A stretch of 64,000 nucleotides of DNA, taken from positions 62,001 to 126,000 of the forward strand of contig CBDHFQ010000030.1 of NCBI GenBank assembly GCA_965262565.1. The letters run 5' to 3'. Numbering within the stretch: position 1 is the stretch's first letter; each line of letters starts with the position of its first letter. Source of the DNA: CBDHFQ01 sp965262565. GTDB lineage: Bacteria > Bacteroidota > Bacteroidia > J057. Both the position numbers and the translations under genes were made by a program. Under the pieces are notes generated by a model. The model saw only the letters and a list, made by a program, of their open reading frames with translations, did not search any database and had not been told where the DNA came from. This document shows, one piece after another, positions 1 through 9,219 of this stretch.

Positions 1-2
1 TC

Positions 3-152
3 GTCATTGCCCACCGACTTTCTACCTTAAAGCAGATGGACAGAATTTATGTACTGGAAGATGGAGAAGTGCTCGAAGAAGGAAGCTTTAATGAGCTATT
101 GCAACACGAACAGTTATTTTACTCTATGTGGCAGCAGCAGCAATTCGCTTAA
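3..152 (+). CDS. ABC exporter, C-terminal fragment of ATP-binding domain
   Basis: This is the last 49 codons of a gene that begins before the window. The frame opens with the H-loop motif of an ABC ATPase (IAHRLSTL) and continues with the usual D-R-I-x-V-L-E-D-G-x-x-x-E-x-G tail, then ends in a glutamine-rich stretch and TAA at 150-152. This spacing is typical of the exporter class with fused membrane and ATPase domains (MsbA, McjD, HlyB type). The substrate cannot be told. It converges on the minus-strand gene ending at 205, with about 50 bases between the stops. Confidence 0.85.
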   Translation, partial: VIAHRLSTLKQMDRIYVLEDGEVLEEGSFNELLQHEQLFYSMWQQQQFA

Positions 153-204
153 TGTAATTTTGTTTGGACGAGGTTAATGTCATCTCCAAAATATATCTCA
201 TCAA

Positions 205-1089
205 CTAAACATCCGTACTTATCCTGCGTCCTCCTTTCAATTCTTCCTGCAATTGTTCCAATGCTTCCCACTTCCCTTCTACCGCTAGACTTGCCTGTTC
301 GGCCCAAGTAGTAGGATCGGCACTTAAACTCGCAGAACGAAGGATAGATCTCAACCGCATTACAGAACAATTCATTAAATCTTTAAAAGTACGAATATTC
401 GCTTGGTATAATAATTGGGCAAAGCGGGGGCCGATCCCTTCAATTTTTGTAAGGTCATTAGTATAAGTTACTGCCTGGTCTGGGATGGTAGACCCGTATT
501 CGTAGCGTCTGAGAAGTTCAATAGAAGCTGAGCCACCATCGAATATCTTTTCTTCAGGTGATTCTGCCAATCCTCGACTTCCATTATCTACTATATCTGG
601 AACTTTCATCGCTGGTGGATGATCTTCTATTTGGTTCGTAGATGTGGGAATATGATGATCTACCAGATCTGGAATGAGAATTTCAGCTAATTCCGTTTGA
701 TCATCTGTTATGGAAACATCTACTAAACGATTTAACAAAGTGGAAGGGGAAAAACGTGCATGAGATGAGAAATCGGATGGAGAAGATCCCGCATTGCGTA
801 GGGAGCCGTTTTCGCTTACGCTGTGTTGATCTTCTTTTTGCAGTGCTTCAGGGTCCACTTGAATAGCATAAGTTCTATGATTCGGAGGCCCGGCAGCCTG
901 AACATTGACAGCTTGATCTGATATAGTCTGGAAATCGTTTGTGTGAGCAGGAGTGTCTGGATGCAAGGAACTTTTTTCAGAGGAGGTTTCGTCTTCAGCA
1001 GAGGAATAGCCATGTTCTTCATCGACATATTTATCTTCGGTATCTATGTCAATATGAATATCTGGCTTAATATGAATAATGATTCGCAT
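205..1089 (-). CDS. Hypothetical protein with C-terminal helix-hairpin-helix-like domain
   Basis: A 294-residue protein of unknown function. The first 200 residues are rich in D, E, S and P, of low complexity and probably disordered, with no signal peptide or membrane segment. Residues about 210-285 form a compact domain starting LTKIEGIGPRFAQLLYQANI. The hhGIGPxxAxxLxxxGI pattern is that of helix-hairpin-helix/DUF4332-type domains, which in other proteins bind DNA or act as small protein-binding modules. It is the third gene of a minus-strand set (1080-residue protein, 86-residue protein, this one), starting 20 bases after its neighbour's stop, so co-transcription is likely. The HHH assignment is from the motif only; the biological role is unknown. 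Confidence 0.7.
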   Translation of the reverse strand: MRIIIHIKPDIHIDIDTEDKYVDEEHGYSSAEDETSSEKSSLHPDTPAHTNDFQTISDQAVNVQAAGPPNHRTYAIQVDPEALQKEDQHSVSENGSLRNAGSSPSDFSSHARFSPSTLLNRLVDVSITDDQTELAEILIPDLVDHHIPTSTNQIEDHPPAMKVPDIVDNGSRGLAESPEEKIFDGGSASIELLRRYEYGSTIPDQAVTYTNDLTKIEGIGPRFAQLLYQANIRTFKDLMNCSVMRLRSILRSASLSADPTTWAEQASLAVEGKWEALEQLQEELKGGRRISTDV

Positions 1090-1109
1090 AAAATATAATG
1101 CTTATGGAA

Positions 1110-1370
1110 TTAATTTACGTTTAATATGGTATAACGTGCTTCTATGTCAACTTCTTCCTCGGCAAGATTTTTTACCTGTAACCAATAAGTAAGTAACTGG
1201 TTGCTTGAACGTTCCACACCCAGGTTCCATTCTATTTGTGGCTGTCCGGATGATACAGTGGTGGGAATAACTGACCAAACTACGTGCCAATTTGTGGGCC
1301 AACTGTGGCTAAACCAACGATAAGTTTCGTTTGGAGGAATGCTACCTGTAAATTGTACGCCGGTAATCAT
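1110..1370 (-). CDS. 86-residue protein, stand-alone copy of the Asp-box protein's C-terminal domain
   Basis: This small protein has no signal peptide. Almost its full length aligns with the last ~88 residues of the 1080-residue protein encoded just upstream: both share the spaced pattern W-H-V-x-W-[ST]-V-I-P, Q-I-E-[WY], E-R, T-Y-W-[LI]-x-V-K-N-L and [EI]-x-R-Y-T-[IV]-L. The predicted fold is a beta-sandwich of about seven strands. It lies 131 bases downstream of the large gene and 20 bases before the HHH gene. It may be a partner or a decoy of the large protein's C-terminal domain, but this is inference. I do not recognise the family by name. Confidence 0.75.
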   Translation of the reverse strand: MITGVQFTGSIPPNETYRWFSHSWPTNWHVVWSVIPTTVSSGQPQIEWNLGVERSSNQLLTYWLQVKNLAEEEVDIEARYTILNVN

Positions 1371-1501
1371 AGGTTGAAAATAAGTTGCTTTAAGGAATAT
1401 ATTATTACGAAAGATCTAATATACGATTGCCTATTAATTTATGAAATGTTATGCTTTTTCGGGCATTCAAATTAATTATCTCTAAGAATTTTTTTGTCCA
1501 C

Positions 1502-4500
1502 TTAGGTATTTGGATTGAGAAGGGAAACATTCTTTCCCAGAACAGTATATCTTCCTTCGATTTCCACCTGGCGTTGACTAAGATTTTTGACCGTGATCCA
1601 GTAAGTGACCTTTTCCTTTGTTACCCGTTCGGTTCGTACATCATATTCGATTTGAGCCTGATGAGCAAAGCTGGTAGTTAATGGAATGACAGTCCATTCC
1701 ACATGCCAGGAAATAGACCAATCTTCAGATTTCCAACTGACGGTCTCTCCCGCTGAAATCTTATCCCGCCATTGAACAGCCGAATAAGGAAGAACTTCTA
1801 CTCTTTTTAATGCTGCCCACGAATGAAAACGCACTAATCTAGCCACATTACGCTCTTCCGTTTGGGGGGGCTCCCCTTTTTGAGTAATGAAAGCCAATAA
1901 CCACACATATCCACTAGTATTACTAGGCACGTACCACTCAAAAGAAGCAATTTGCGGATTTCCTGGAGCTAATTCGGGAAGATGAACTGCGGTCCCCACA
2001 TGCTGCCAATGAGAAGATACAGGCATCAGCCCATTGGTATATACCTTCCAAAAACCTACGGGCAAAGAATAGATGCTATTTCCATCTGCTGAAAAAAGGT
2101 ATATCATTACGTCTTTAGCTACTTCTGTCCCTCCATTATGAGCTTGAACATACACATTGCTTAATCCTTGCCCTTTTTCATCTGTCAGTCCGGAAGCAAA
2201 AACGCCAGTGTCATCTTCAAAAAACTCAAAATCTATTGTAGAGCTATTATTTCCTTCTTCTCTCACAAATAAAGGATCTTGTTGTAGGGGGCGGGAATCC
2301 ACCTTAATATCGATAGAGTCATACCAGATGACTGGTTCCCCAGGATTGAATGGGTTATCTCCTGAAGGAGGAGAAGGCAGGAATTTCCCCGAGTCCAAAA
2401 TACTATCCCTGAGATATAAATATACTAATGGCGTCTGAGGCTCATCTACATTGATTTCCCATACACCTCTGTTTCTTGTTCCCGCTCTTAAAAGGCGAGT
2501 AGGTTCGTGAAATAATAAATCTCCTACAATCGCATTGGGTAATCCCTGGTTATAATCTTCCCATTGATTTCCTCCATTTTTAGTGCGATAGATGCCTACA
2601 TCACAACCTATAAACAAGGTATCCGTCTCCATAGGATCGCAAATGATCGCATTCACTCCAATATTTGGAAGCCCATTACTCACATTTTGCCAACTTTTAC
2701 CAGAATCATTGGAACGAAAAACGCCTCCCTTACCTGCCGTAGAGTAGGTAGCCCAAATGCGATCAGGATTTTGGGGATCTATTAATAAGTCGCTGACATA
2801 TCCTCGTTCAGGCTTTGGAAGAACCTCGGGCTTAAGCCAATCTCTTTCTCCCTGTACCAATCTATAGATATGTCCCCTGTTGGTACCTACATAAATGAGA
2901 TTGGAGCTTGGTACGGCAAGGGCAGAAGCTAATCCCGCACCAGTTGGTAGTTGAATTTCCTCCCAATTATTGCCATCATTTTGAGAAATGAAGACACTTT
3001 CCCCGGCACGAACTACCGTTCTTCCATTTACTTCTAAGGGGGGATAAAATAGAGATTGATATCCAGAAGGATGTCTTAGCACCATACGATAAGAATTCCA
3101 ACCTCCACCAGCATTCGATCTCCTCAGCCACATATTAAAATAAGTATGGTAACAAATGTTGGGACTTCTATCATTGATCCCACAATCTCCTCCATCGCCA
3201 TCAGCCACATGATACCAAACTTCTCCACCCTGGTAAAGTAGGGTTCCATTATCCTGTGTTCCCGCTAACAGCCAAACATCGTAAGTGGGATGTTGGGCCA
3301 TAAATTCTACTTCAGCTATAGCTAATCCCTTATTCAAAGATATCCAGGAAGTTCCACGATCCGGTGAAAGATATAATCCGCCATCGTTACCTATATATAA
3401 GGTATCTGGATGTTGTGGGTGAATAGCAATATGATGCTGGTCGGGATGTATAGAAGGTCCGTCAGTTCTTGCGGAGATATTGTTCCAGTTCCAATTCCCA
3501 TCTTCATCCCTTTCCCCTTTATGAAGGTCTATCGCTCCTATATATAGGGTATTCGGATCGTTTGGAGCAACTTCTGCACACCAATCATACCATGCCTGAG
3601 AAGTATTGATCCCAGATTCAGAAATCGACTGTAATTCAAAAGGCCCTTCACGTTGTTCTCTTCGCCAAAGTAAGATTTGATTCTGTGCTGCCATCACTAC
3701 ATAGACTACATGACCATCAGAAGGTGCATGGCAGACTTCCATACGAACGATTCCTGTCGGGGAGTTAGGTAGAGGGATTTTGTTCCACGTGAATCCGTAG
3801 TCTAATGATTGATACAGACCATCTGTACAGGCTGCAAATAATTCATAAGTGGCTGAATCTTGTGGGGGGCCTTTTTCATTAGATTGTTCCTGGTTGGCAT
3901 CGTATTCTATAGGAAAAGTATGCTGAGAAACATCCCATGTGTATCTTCTTCGTTTTATGTCCCAGGTTTTGCCTCCATCTTCACTTACACTTAGATGCCC
4001 ACTGGTAGCAGCTACCATTCGATCAGGATGATTCGGATCTATCAATAATTCAAAAAAACCCAATCCTACAAAAGGTTGGGTGGCCCACAATTCCCAATGT
4101 TCTCCGCCATCTTCCGAGCGCAGTATGCCCGTTCCCAATCTTCTGTAAAAATCTCCTTCTCCCGTTCCTGCATATACGATGTGGGGCATAGTCGGATGAA
4201 AGCAAATAGTACCAATGGCCAGGGCAGGTTGATCATCAGTCACAGGTTTCCAACGTTTTCCTCCATCCCTGGTAGACCAAACGCCTCCCGAAGCTGCTCC
4301 TATAAGAATATGTTGGGGATCTTGTGGATCAATAGCTACGCTCGATACTCTTCCAGCCACAGAGGGTCTGCTTTGAGGGCCGCTTCCATAAGTCTGGCCG
4401 TGAGGAATACTAAAAGGGCCCAGTGGACGCCAGGTAGGAATAGCTGCTAATGATCGAGTGGATATTCCTAATTCTTTTCGCTGTCTCAAGGCCTCCAAAT

Positions 4501-4744
4501 AGGGAGAATAAGCATATTCAGTTTCTACAGAGGTTTCTTGTGGATCAGAAGTTGTGGAATTAATACTTAGGGTTTGTTGGAAAGAGGCATCTGCTTCTGC
4601 CTGTTCGGGTTGGGATAATCTCAGACCGTGTGCCTGTTCAAACATATGTAAGCGAGCAAGTACTTTTCCTCCAGGAGGGATTTGATCACGGATTATTGTA
4701 TATAATTCAGAACCATCATCAGATGGAACAGTAGGTATTCTCAT
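1502..4744 (-). CDS. Large Asp-box (BNR/VPS10-like) beta-propeller protein
   Basis: A 1080-residue protein. Residues about 110-760 carry at least eight Asp-box motifs (S-x-D-x-G-x-x-W): STRDGGKRW, SEDGGEHW, SEDGGKTW, SLDYGFTW, SPDRGTSW, SQNDGNNW, SNDSGKSW and TKNGGNQW. They alternate with I-D-P-x-x-P-x-x-[IL] strands, as in sortilin/VPS10 and xyloglucanase-type propellers. Residues about 770-970 look like a CARDB/Ig-type sandwich (YVQAHNGGTEV), and the last ~90 match the separate 86-residue protein downstream. The N-terminus is polar with no Sec signal and there is no T9SS tail, so the protein is either cytoplasmic or leaves by another route. No catalytic residues of sialidases are evident. 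Function unknown. Confidence 0.8.
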   Translation of the reverse strand: MRIPTVPSDDGSELYTIIRDQIPPGGKVLARLHMFEQAHGLRLSQPEQAEADASFQQTLSINSTTSDPQETSVETEYAYSPYLEALRQRKELGISTRSLAAIPTWRPLGPFSIPHGQTYGSGPQSRPSVAGRVSSVAIDPQDPQHILIGAASGGVWSTRDGGKRWKPVTDDQPALAIGTICFHPTMPHIVYAGTGEGDFYRRLGTGILRSEDGGEHWELWATQPFVGLGFFELLIDPNHPDRMVAATSGHLSVSEDGGKTWDIKRRRYTWDVSQHTFPIEYDANQEQSNEKGPPQDSATYELFAACTDGLYQSLDYGFTWNKIPLPNSPTGIVRMEVCHAPSDGHVVYVVMAAQNQILLWRREQREGPFELQSISESGINTSQAWYDWCAEVAPNDPNTLYIGAIDLHKGERDEDGNWNWNNISARTDGPSIHPDQHHIAIHPQHPDTLYIGNDGGLYLSPDRGTSWISLNKGLAIAEVEFMAQHPTYDVWLLAGTQDNGTLLYQGGEVWYHVADGDGGDCGINDRSPNICYHTYFNMWLRRSNAGGGWNSYRMVLRHPSGYQSLFYPPLEVNGRTVVRAGESVFISQNDGNNWEEIQLPTGAGLASALAVPSSNLIYVGTNRGHIYRLVQGERDWLKPEVLPKPERGYVSDLLIDPQNPDRIWATYSTAGKGGVFRSNDSGKSWQNVSNGLPNIGVNAIICDPMETDTLFIGCDVGIYRTKNGGNQWEDYNQGLPNAIVGDLLFHEPTRLLRAGTRNRGVWEINVDEPQTPLVYLYLRDSILDSGKFLPSPPSGDNPFNPGEPVIWYDSIDIKVDSRPLQQDPLFVREEGNNSSTIDFEFFEDDTGVFASGLTDEKGQGLSNVYVQAHNGGTEVAKDVMIYLFSADGNSIYSLPVGFWKVYTNGLMPVSSHWQHVGTAVHLPELAPGNPQIASFEWYVPSNTSGYVWLLAFITQKGEPPQTEERNVARLVRFHSWAALKRVEVLPYSAVQWRDKISAGETVSWKSEDWSISWHVEWTVIPLTTSFAHQAQIEYDVRTERVTKEKVTYWITVKNLSQRQVEIEGRYTVLGKNVSLLNPNT

Positions 4745-4859
4745 GTGGTATTATGGTCGTAAAATAGTTGATGCAAAAGTTACAGCAATTTGCGAATAAG
4801 GCAAATAAAATTGTCAGAGTAGGGAAAGGTTATTGCAAGCTTGCCAACAATATATACCG

Positions 4860-5690
4860 TTAAGGATCAGATGGAAGATCGAATGAGCGAAAAATGGTTT
4901 CTCCTTCTTTCCGATACTTCAAACTACCTGCTTTATGATCAAATAAACCATTCAGATTATTACCCGCCGGATCTTCTAATCGGGTATTGATGCAAATATG
5001 ATATAATCCCGGACCCCATGCTTGAAGAGGAGTGAATATCCATGCTTTTTCATTGGTCCCCAAGCGCTTATTGCCTGCTACCTTAATTGTATCCACATCA
5101 GTAACTACGATTCTTTGGAGAAGAGAAAATTGATCTAGCATATCTGGAAATGTCAGTACTAATGGAGAACATGTGTAAATGTCAGGCTTAGTTAATTTCC
5201 ATGTATCGACATTTGGAGCCAATGTATCAGGATGAGTAATATAAAATGATTTGATATAAGTCTTGACGAGAGGTCGATGAGTAACGTCTTCCAAAGGATC
5301 AATTTGCAAAGTAAAAGTGGCGCCTGCCTTTAGAGCCCTTCCTAATTGTTCATGTGCTATTAAGCCTTTTTTTACACGTGCCGGATCAAACAAAATGGTC
5401 AGTTGCTGTTGTTTGAGGTCCCATAATTCATAGGCTCCCTGGAAAATGGCTCCATGAACCTCCTGCCCCTCCGCATCGAAAAGTCGTATGTGCTCCACAT
5501 TTCCTACCGTTTTCATGGGAGACGAAAATAAAAGGTACATTCTCAATAAGTTTTCCGGAAGCGTATCAGAGGAAGGATAAATAGCTATCACTTCAGGAGA
5601 GATTGACTGTGTAGGTGAAGATATATGGCAGGAAGAAAGAGAGAACAGTAAAAGAATAGTGCCAATGAACAAATGCTGTAAATAGGTCAT
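4860..5690 (-). CDS. Ig-like domain lipoprotein
   Basis: A 276-residue protein with a type II signal peptide: hydrophobic residues 7-18, then lipobox LSSC with the acylated cysteine at residue 21. After it comes a pattern seen in bacterial Ig-like (Big_5) domains, PEVIAIYPSSDTLPENLLRMY followed by LFSSPM, which fits a domain of residues about 30-135. A second beta-rich half ends with the phrase P-A-G-N-N-L-N-G-L-F. Likely anchored in the outer or inner membrane. It follows the propeller gene at 5769-7085 but is separated from it by a terminator hairpin (5713-5753), so it may be only partly co-transcribed. The substrate or partner is unknown. Confidence 0.7.
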   Translation of the reverse strand: MTYLQHLFIGTILLLFSLSSCHISSPTQSISPEVIAIYPSSDTLPENLLRMYLLFSSPMKTVGNVEHIRLFDAEGQEVHGAIFQGAYELWDLKQQQLTILFDPARVKKGLIAHEQLGRALKAGATFTLQIDPLEDVTHRPLVKTYIKSFYITHPDTLAPNVDTWKLTKPDIYTCSPLVLTFPDMLDQFSLLQRIVVTDVDTIKVAGNKRLGTNEKAWIFTPLQAWGPGLYHICINTRLEDPAGNNLNGLFDHKAGSLKYRKEGETIFRSFDLPSDP

Positions 5691-5700
5691 GTCAATATCA

Positions 5701-5753
5701 TTGGATAAAATAAGGAAACGAGATACTCCAGTTGATGGAATATCTCATTTCCT
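5701..5753 (-). terminator. Intrinsic terminator after the 438-residue propeller gene
   Basis: The arms 5713-5725 and 5741-5753 form a 13-bp stem with one mismatch. On the minus strand it is followed by TTATTTTAT. It lies just downstream of the stop at 5769 and upstream of the lipoprotein start at 5690, so it ends or attenuates transcription between these two genes. Confidence 0.6.
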
Positions 5754-5768
5754 GTAGTAGGAGTTCAG

Positions 5769-7085
5769 TTATTCTTTTTTGTCAGAAGCCAATTCAGGAA
5801 ATCCTTCCATAGGCTTTACCTGATCGTGAAATTGCTGCGTTGAAGCCTGTTCTTCAGGGTAGGTATAGTCTGGGAAGTCGTATTCCGAAATAAATTCACT
5901 CAATCTTAGAAAAGCTCCTTTTATTTCTGAAACCAATTCTGCCTTTCCTGAATCGATATTTCTTTTTACCGCAGCTACCATCATGTTATTTTGATTGTCG
6001 ATATGCATGATAGAAGAAGTAGGCGCTGTAAAAATCGGTAAACCCACTGGACCCATAGCTTTAGTTCCTGCTAATCCCTTTCCTTGTTGAGCTTCTTCAA
6101 TGTCCTTGAAAGAAATTAAGCTTCCACCTCTATGCTTATTTGTTACCAACAACTTTTTATCAAAACTCCCATCTTCCTCCTGGGCCATATAGCTAATCAT
6201 ATCAATTGGAGCATTGCCATAACCTAACTCAGCGATAGTTTTTCCTTTTATATGATTTTCTTCCTTGATGTCTGTGATAGGAATGGTGACTAAAGGCGTA
6301 CATGTATAACTGGCAATAAGTGTTGGAATATCATTAAGCTCCTCTATCACCATGGTTCTAATTGGAGCTCTTGTTTCGTTCTGGGTATGGACAGCATGAT
6401 AAATTTCAATACTTCCTACGGTCTGTTGATCCCCATTAAAAGGATAGGCAATTTTTCTGATATTAGAAGCAAATTCTCCATTGCTTAATCCCGCTACATA
6501 CATATATCCATCGTGATAATCAATGTCAGTAATGGTAAGTGTACTTGCGGGAATATCTCTCCAAAAAGAAAGGTCTGATGAAGGAGGATTTGAGATAGAG
6601 ACTTGATTATGAGTGGTCTTAGATAGATCTAGTAATCTTATGGCATGGGAACCAGGACTCACGATAGCAATCACCGATTTCGATTCAGGTTGATGGCCTT
6701 TTTTTACGGCTATATATGCTTCCTGACTGACGGGATGTATTTTCATATCATAAATGATAAGGTCCCGAACATCCATTTCCAGCATGTTAGCCAATTGATC
6801 ATCTAAATCGAGTAGATTAAATGGAACGGGATCTTTGAGTTCAGTGGCTTCGGTAGATATGGCATGAACGATTCCGTTCTTACTATCACCTACGAATAAT
6901 ACCTGGTCAGGACCGAAGGATAACACTGTGGCTCCATCTATCTCAGTGTTCTCGACAGAAATCTTCGATACCCCCGATATTTCAGCGGAAGACTTAGCGC
7001 TAAACAATACAAATCCACTTGCCAGAGCAAATAGCCCTAAGAGTAAAGCGATAGGAAAAAATTTAATTGGTTGATTCATGTTCAT
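5769..7085 (-). CDS. Exported beta-propeller-like protein
   Basis: A 438-residue protein. Residues about 8-35 form an N-terminal hydrophobic segment (PIALLLGLFALASGFVLF), either a signal peptide or a membrane anchor. The rest shows repeating short strands with periodic D/G turns (VLFVGDSKNG, AYIAVKKG, GYMYVAGLSNGE, LLVTNKHRGGS), as in a six- or seven-bladed propeller. No catalytic motif or lipobox is visible. It starts 38 bases downstream of the alginate-export-type barrel gene, and the shared orientation suggests an operon of outer-membrane barrel plus periplasmic propeller protein. Specific function not recognised. Confidence 0.7.
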   Translation of the reverse strand: MNMNQPIKFFPIALLLGLFALASGFVLFSAKSSAEISGVSKISVENTEIDGATVLSFGPDQVLFVGDSKNGIVHAISTEATELKDPVPFNLLDLDDQLANMLEMDVRDLIIYDMKIHPVSQEAYIAVKKGHQPESKSVIAIVSPGSHAIRLLDLSKTTHNQVSISNPPSSDLSFWRDIPASTLTITDIDYHDGYMYVAGLSNGEFASNIRKIAYPFNGDQQTVGSIEIYHAVHTQNETRAPIRTMVIEELNDIPTLIASYTCTPLVTIPITDIKEENHIKGKTIAELGYGNAPIDMISYMAQEEDGSFDKKLLVTNKHRGGSLISFKDIEEAQQGKGLAGTKAMGPVGLPIFTAPTSSIMHIDNQNNMMVAAVKRNIDSGKAELVSEIKGAFLRLSEFISEYDFPDYTYPEEQASTQQFHDQVKPMEGFPELASDKKE

Positions 7086-7123
7086 GGAATTAATTAAAAG
7101 CTGTAGCTTTAGATGTATATGGA

Positions 7124-8614
7124 TTAAAACTTGAAACCGAGTGTTGGTGCGATAAAAAAGGTCGTCTCAGCATCTCCGGAAGCCTCGATAAAACTTCCTG
7201 GAAGGAAATAAGAACTCCTCACATTGAAGGATATATTTCTATTAAATTGGTATGATGCAATCAGGCCAATAACATCTCCAATATGTTTTTCATTGAGTCC
7301 ATTGGCCATTCTGTCTTGAAACCTGGGAGGCGCGTAGAGACCATCTTCTCTGGAAGTTCGATAGAAGAGAGCATAATCTATATTTACATACATGCCTTTT
7401 AGTGGGTAAAAAGTAATATTCGGATGTAAATTGGTGAGATTCACAGGAGTATTTACTCCTGCCAAACTATAAATGGCAGGATTGACAAATAAAGGATTAA
7501 AGGATTGCAGTTTGCCATCATCTATTTCCCGATCTCCACTAGATAAATCTAATTTCAGACCCAAGGTAGGTTTCCACTTTGTGTTCGTAAAAATATATTT
7601 CCAATCACTTTCTAAATTGAAGGCGCTAATGGTGCTTCCTTCCAACTCTCCGAATTGATAAATCAGCTCCGTGTTAAAGGTAAGGTGCTCACCAATTTGG
7701 CCAAAACGCCTGATCCCTAAGGTATGCCTGATTTCCTCTCCAAAAAGATCGCTAAAGCCCGATAATGTTGACCTGAAACCGATATAATAAAGCTCAGAAT
7801 TATTTAATAATGGATCAAAGGGAATTTGAAAGTAAGCCCCCCAGATTTGTGGATTGGTTGCTTCCCTATCAAAAAGAGAAAAGGAATTATCGAAGGCTCC
7901 AAGTTGGGGGTTCACTTCCTTGCCATAAAATAATTGAACCCAATAGTCATTGCTGTTGATATACATTCTTACTAGGTCAAAACTTCTACGAACGTTGGGA
8001 CCATCTCTTATCCCTAGTAAGCGTGATGCTCCAAATGCCATTTCTTGTCGGCCAAAGGTCATCCACCACTTTTTATCTTCCTTATTGATCCACTTTATTT
8101 CTATAAATCCCTGGTGCCAATCTATATCTTCTGTTCCCAGGAATTCCTGTTCACTTCCAGTATATCCGTGATAAAACTCTCCAAAAAAGCGAACGGCTTT
8201 ATCAATTGTAAGGCTGGTGTATAAGGCTGCCCGTTGTAAAAAAAAGGTCTCATCTACTGAAGAAAAATCTCTATTGGTATAATGTTCTACACGTGCTCTG
8301 TATTGCCCTCCGAATGTCAGGTAAATGGTTCTCTTTGGATTGAGAGCTACATATTTCAACTCATCTCCAAATACCTTTTCATATGGATTGGATGTGCTGT
8401 CTTTAAGATAGCTATAATCCTCCAGCATTCTACTAGTTGTCAATGGAGGGGGATTCTGTTTGGTAGAATCGTTTTGTGCATACATCTTTCCAGGAAGAAT
8501 GAAATGCATTCCTATAGCGAACATAAGTAAGCGCCCCTTTATGGAGATATAGTAAACCATGAGCATTAAGCTGATAATTTGGCCTTTTGGAGGAGTCTGG
8601 GATCTTGGAGACAT
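7124..8614 (-). CDS. Alginate-export-type outer membrane beta-barrel protein
   Basis: A 496-residue protein resembling the alginate_exp porin family (AlgE-like): after a Q-N-D-S mature start it has alternating amphipathic strands rich in aromatic residues (GQYRARVEHY, RFFGEFYHGY, WWMTFGRQEMAFG, SRLLGIRDGPNVR). The last residue is phenylalanine, typical of barrels. The open frame begins two bases after the stop of the upstream reductase; Met17 or Met19 (start near 8566) would give a cleaner signal peptide ending M-Y-A-Q. Members of the family export or import polysaccharides or other solutes; the substrate here is not known. There are no alginate synthesis genes nearby. Confidence 0.75.
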   Translation of the reverse strand: MSPRSQTPPKGQIISLMLMVYYISIKGRLLMFAIGMHFILPGKMYAQNDSTKQNPPPLTTSRMLEDYSYLKDSTSNPYEKVFGDELKYVALNPKRTIYLTFGGQYRARVEHYTNRDFSSVDETFFLQRAALYTSLTIDKAVRFFGEFYHGYTGSEQEFLGTEDIDWHQGFIEIKWINKEDKKWWMTFGRQEMAFGASRLLGIRDGPNVRRSFDLVRMYINSNDYWVQLFYGKEVNPQLGAFDNSFSLFDREATNPQIWGAYFQIPFDPLLNNSELYYIGFRSTLSGFSDLFGEEIRHTLGIRRFGQIGEHLTFNTELIYQFGELEGSTISAFNLESDWKYIFTNTKWKPTLGLKLDLSSGDREIDDGKLQSFNPLFVNPAIYSLAGVNTPVNLTNLHPNITFYPLKGMYVNIDYALFYRTSREDGLYAPPRFQDRMANGLNEKHIGDVIGLIASYQFNRNISFNVRSSYFLPGSFIEASGDAETTFFIAPTLGFKF

Positions 8615-8616
8615 CG

Positions 8617-9147
8617 CTAAATAGCCTTCTGAAACTGAAGTATTTTGGCCTGAAGTTCTTGATCAAGCTCTTTATCCGTTATGCCAGATTCTGAAAAATG
8701 CTCATGAAATTTAGGCAAAGAGAAATCAGTAATAATATTGCCCCCAAAAAAAGGAAACAACTCTTTGGCCGTTTTCAATACACTCTGGCCCCCTCTTTTT
8801 CCCGGGGAGGTCGCCATTAACATCATGGGTGTATCTTTCCAAACGTTGGTATCTATTCTAGACAACCAATCAAAGACGTTTTTGAAAGCGGTCGCATAGC
8901 ATCCATTGTATTCTGCTAATGAAAGTACGATGCCATCCGATGTAACTAAGAGTTCATTAAGCTGAGTGGCATGTTCAGGAATTCCTTCAGTTTTTTGTAG
9001 ATCAGGGCTGAATAACGGAAGCTCAAAATCATTTAGATCAATGACGACGACATCAACTCCTTGCAGTTGATGTGCTACATAGGTCGCAAACCTTTTGTTA
9101 ATCGACTTGGTACTATTGCTTCCTCCTATGGCTAATATTTTTTTCAC
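8617..9147 (-). CDS. NADPH-dependent FMN reductase
   Basis: A 176-residue flavodoxin-fold reductase. The FMN phosphate loop is GGSNSTKSIN at residues 8-17, and the second flavin loop is the characteristic SLAEYNGCYATAFKNVFDWL at about 97-116, followed by SPGKRGGQ. Family members reduce FMN, azo dyes, quinones or chromate with NAD(P)H in the cytoplasm. The length is normal for the family. It sits directly upstream of the barrel gene (2-base gap), a tight coupling that is not obviously functional. Confidence 0.88.
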   Translation of the reverse strand: MKKILAIGGSNSTKSINKRFATYVAHQLQGVDVVVIDLNDFELPLFSPDLQKTEGIPEHATQLNELLVTSDGIVLSLAEYNGCYATAFKNVFDWLSRIDTNVWKDTPMMLMATSPGKRGGQSVLKTAKELFPFFGGNIITDFSLPKFHEHFSESGITDKELDQELQAKILQFQKAI

Positions 9148-9219
9148 AAAGTGAAATTCGTGCTATAAAAGGAAGCGTCCATTGAAGTAGGTTAAGAAAG
9201 ATTAATAAAAGGGCATTTT

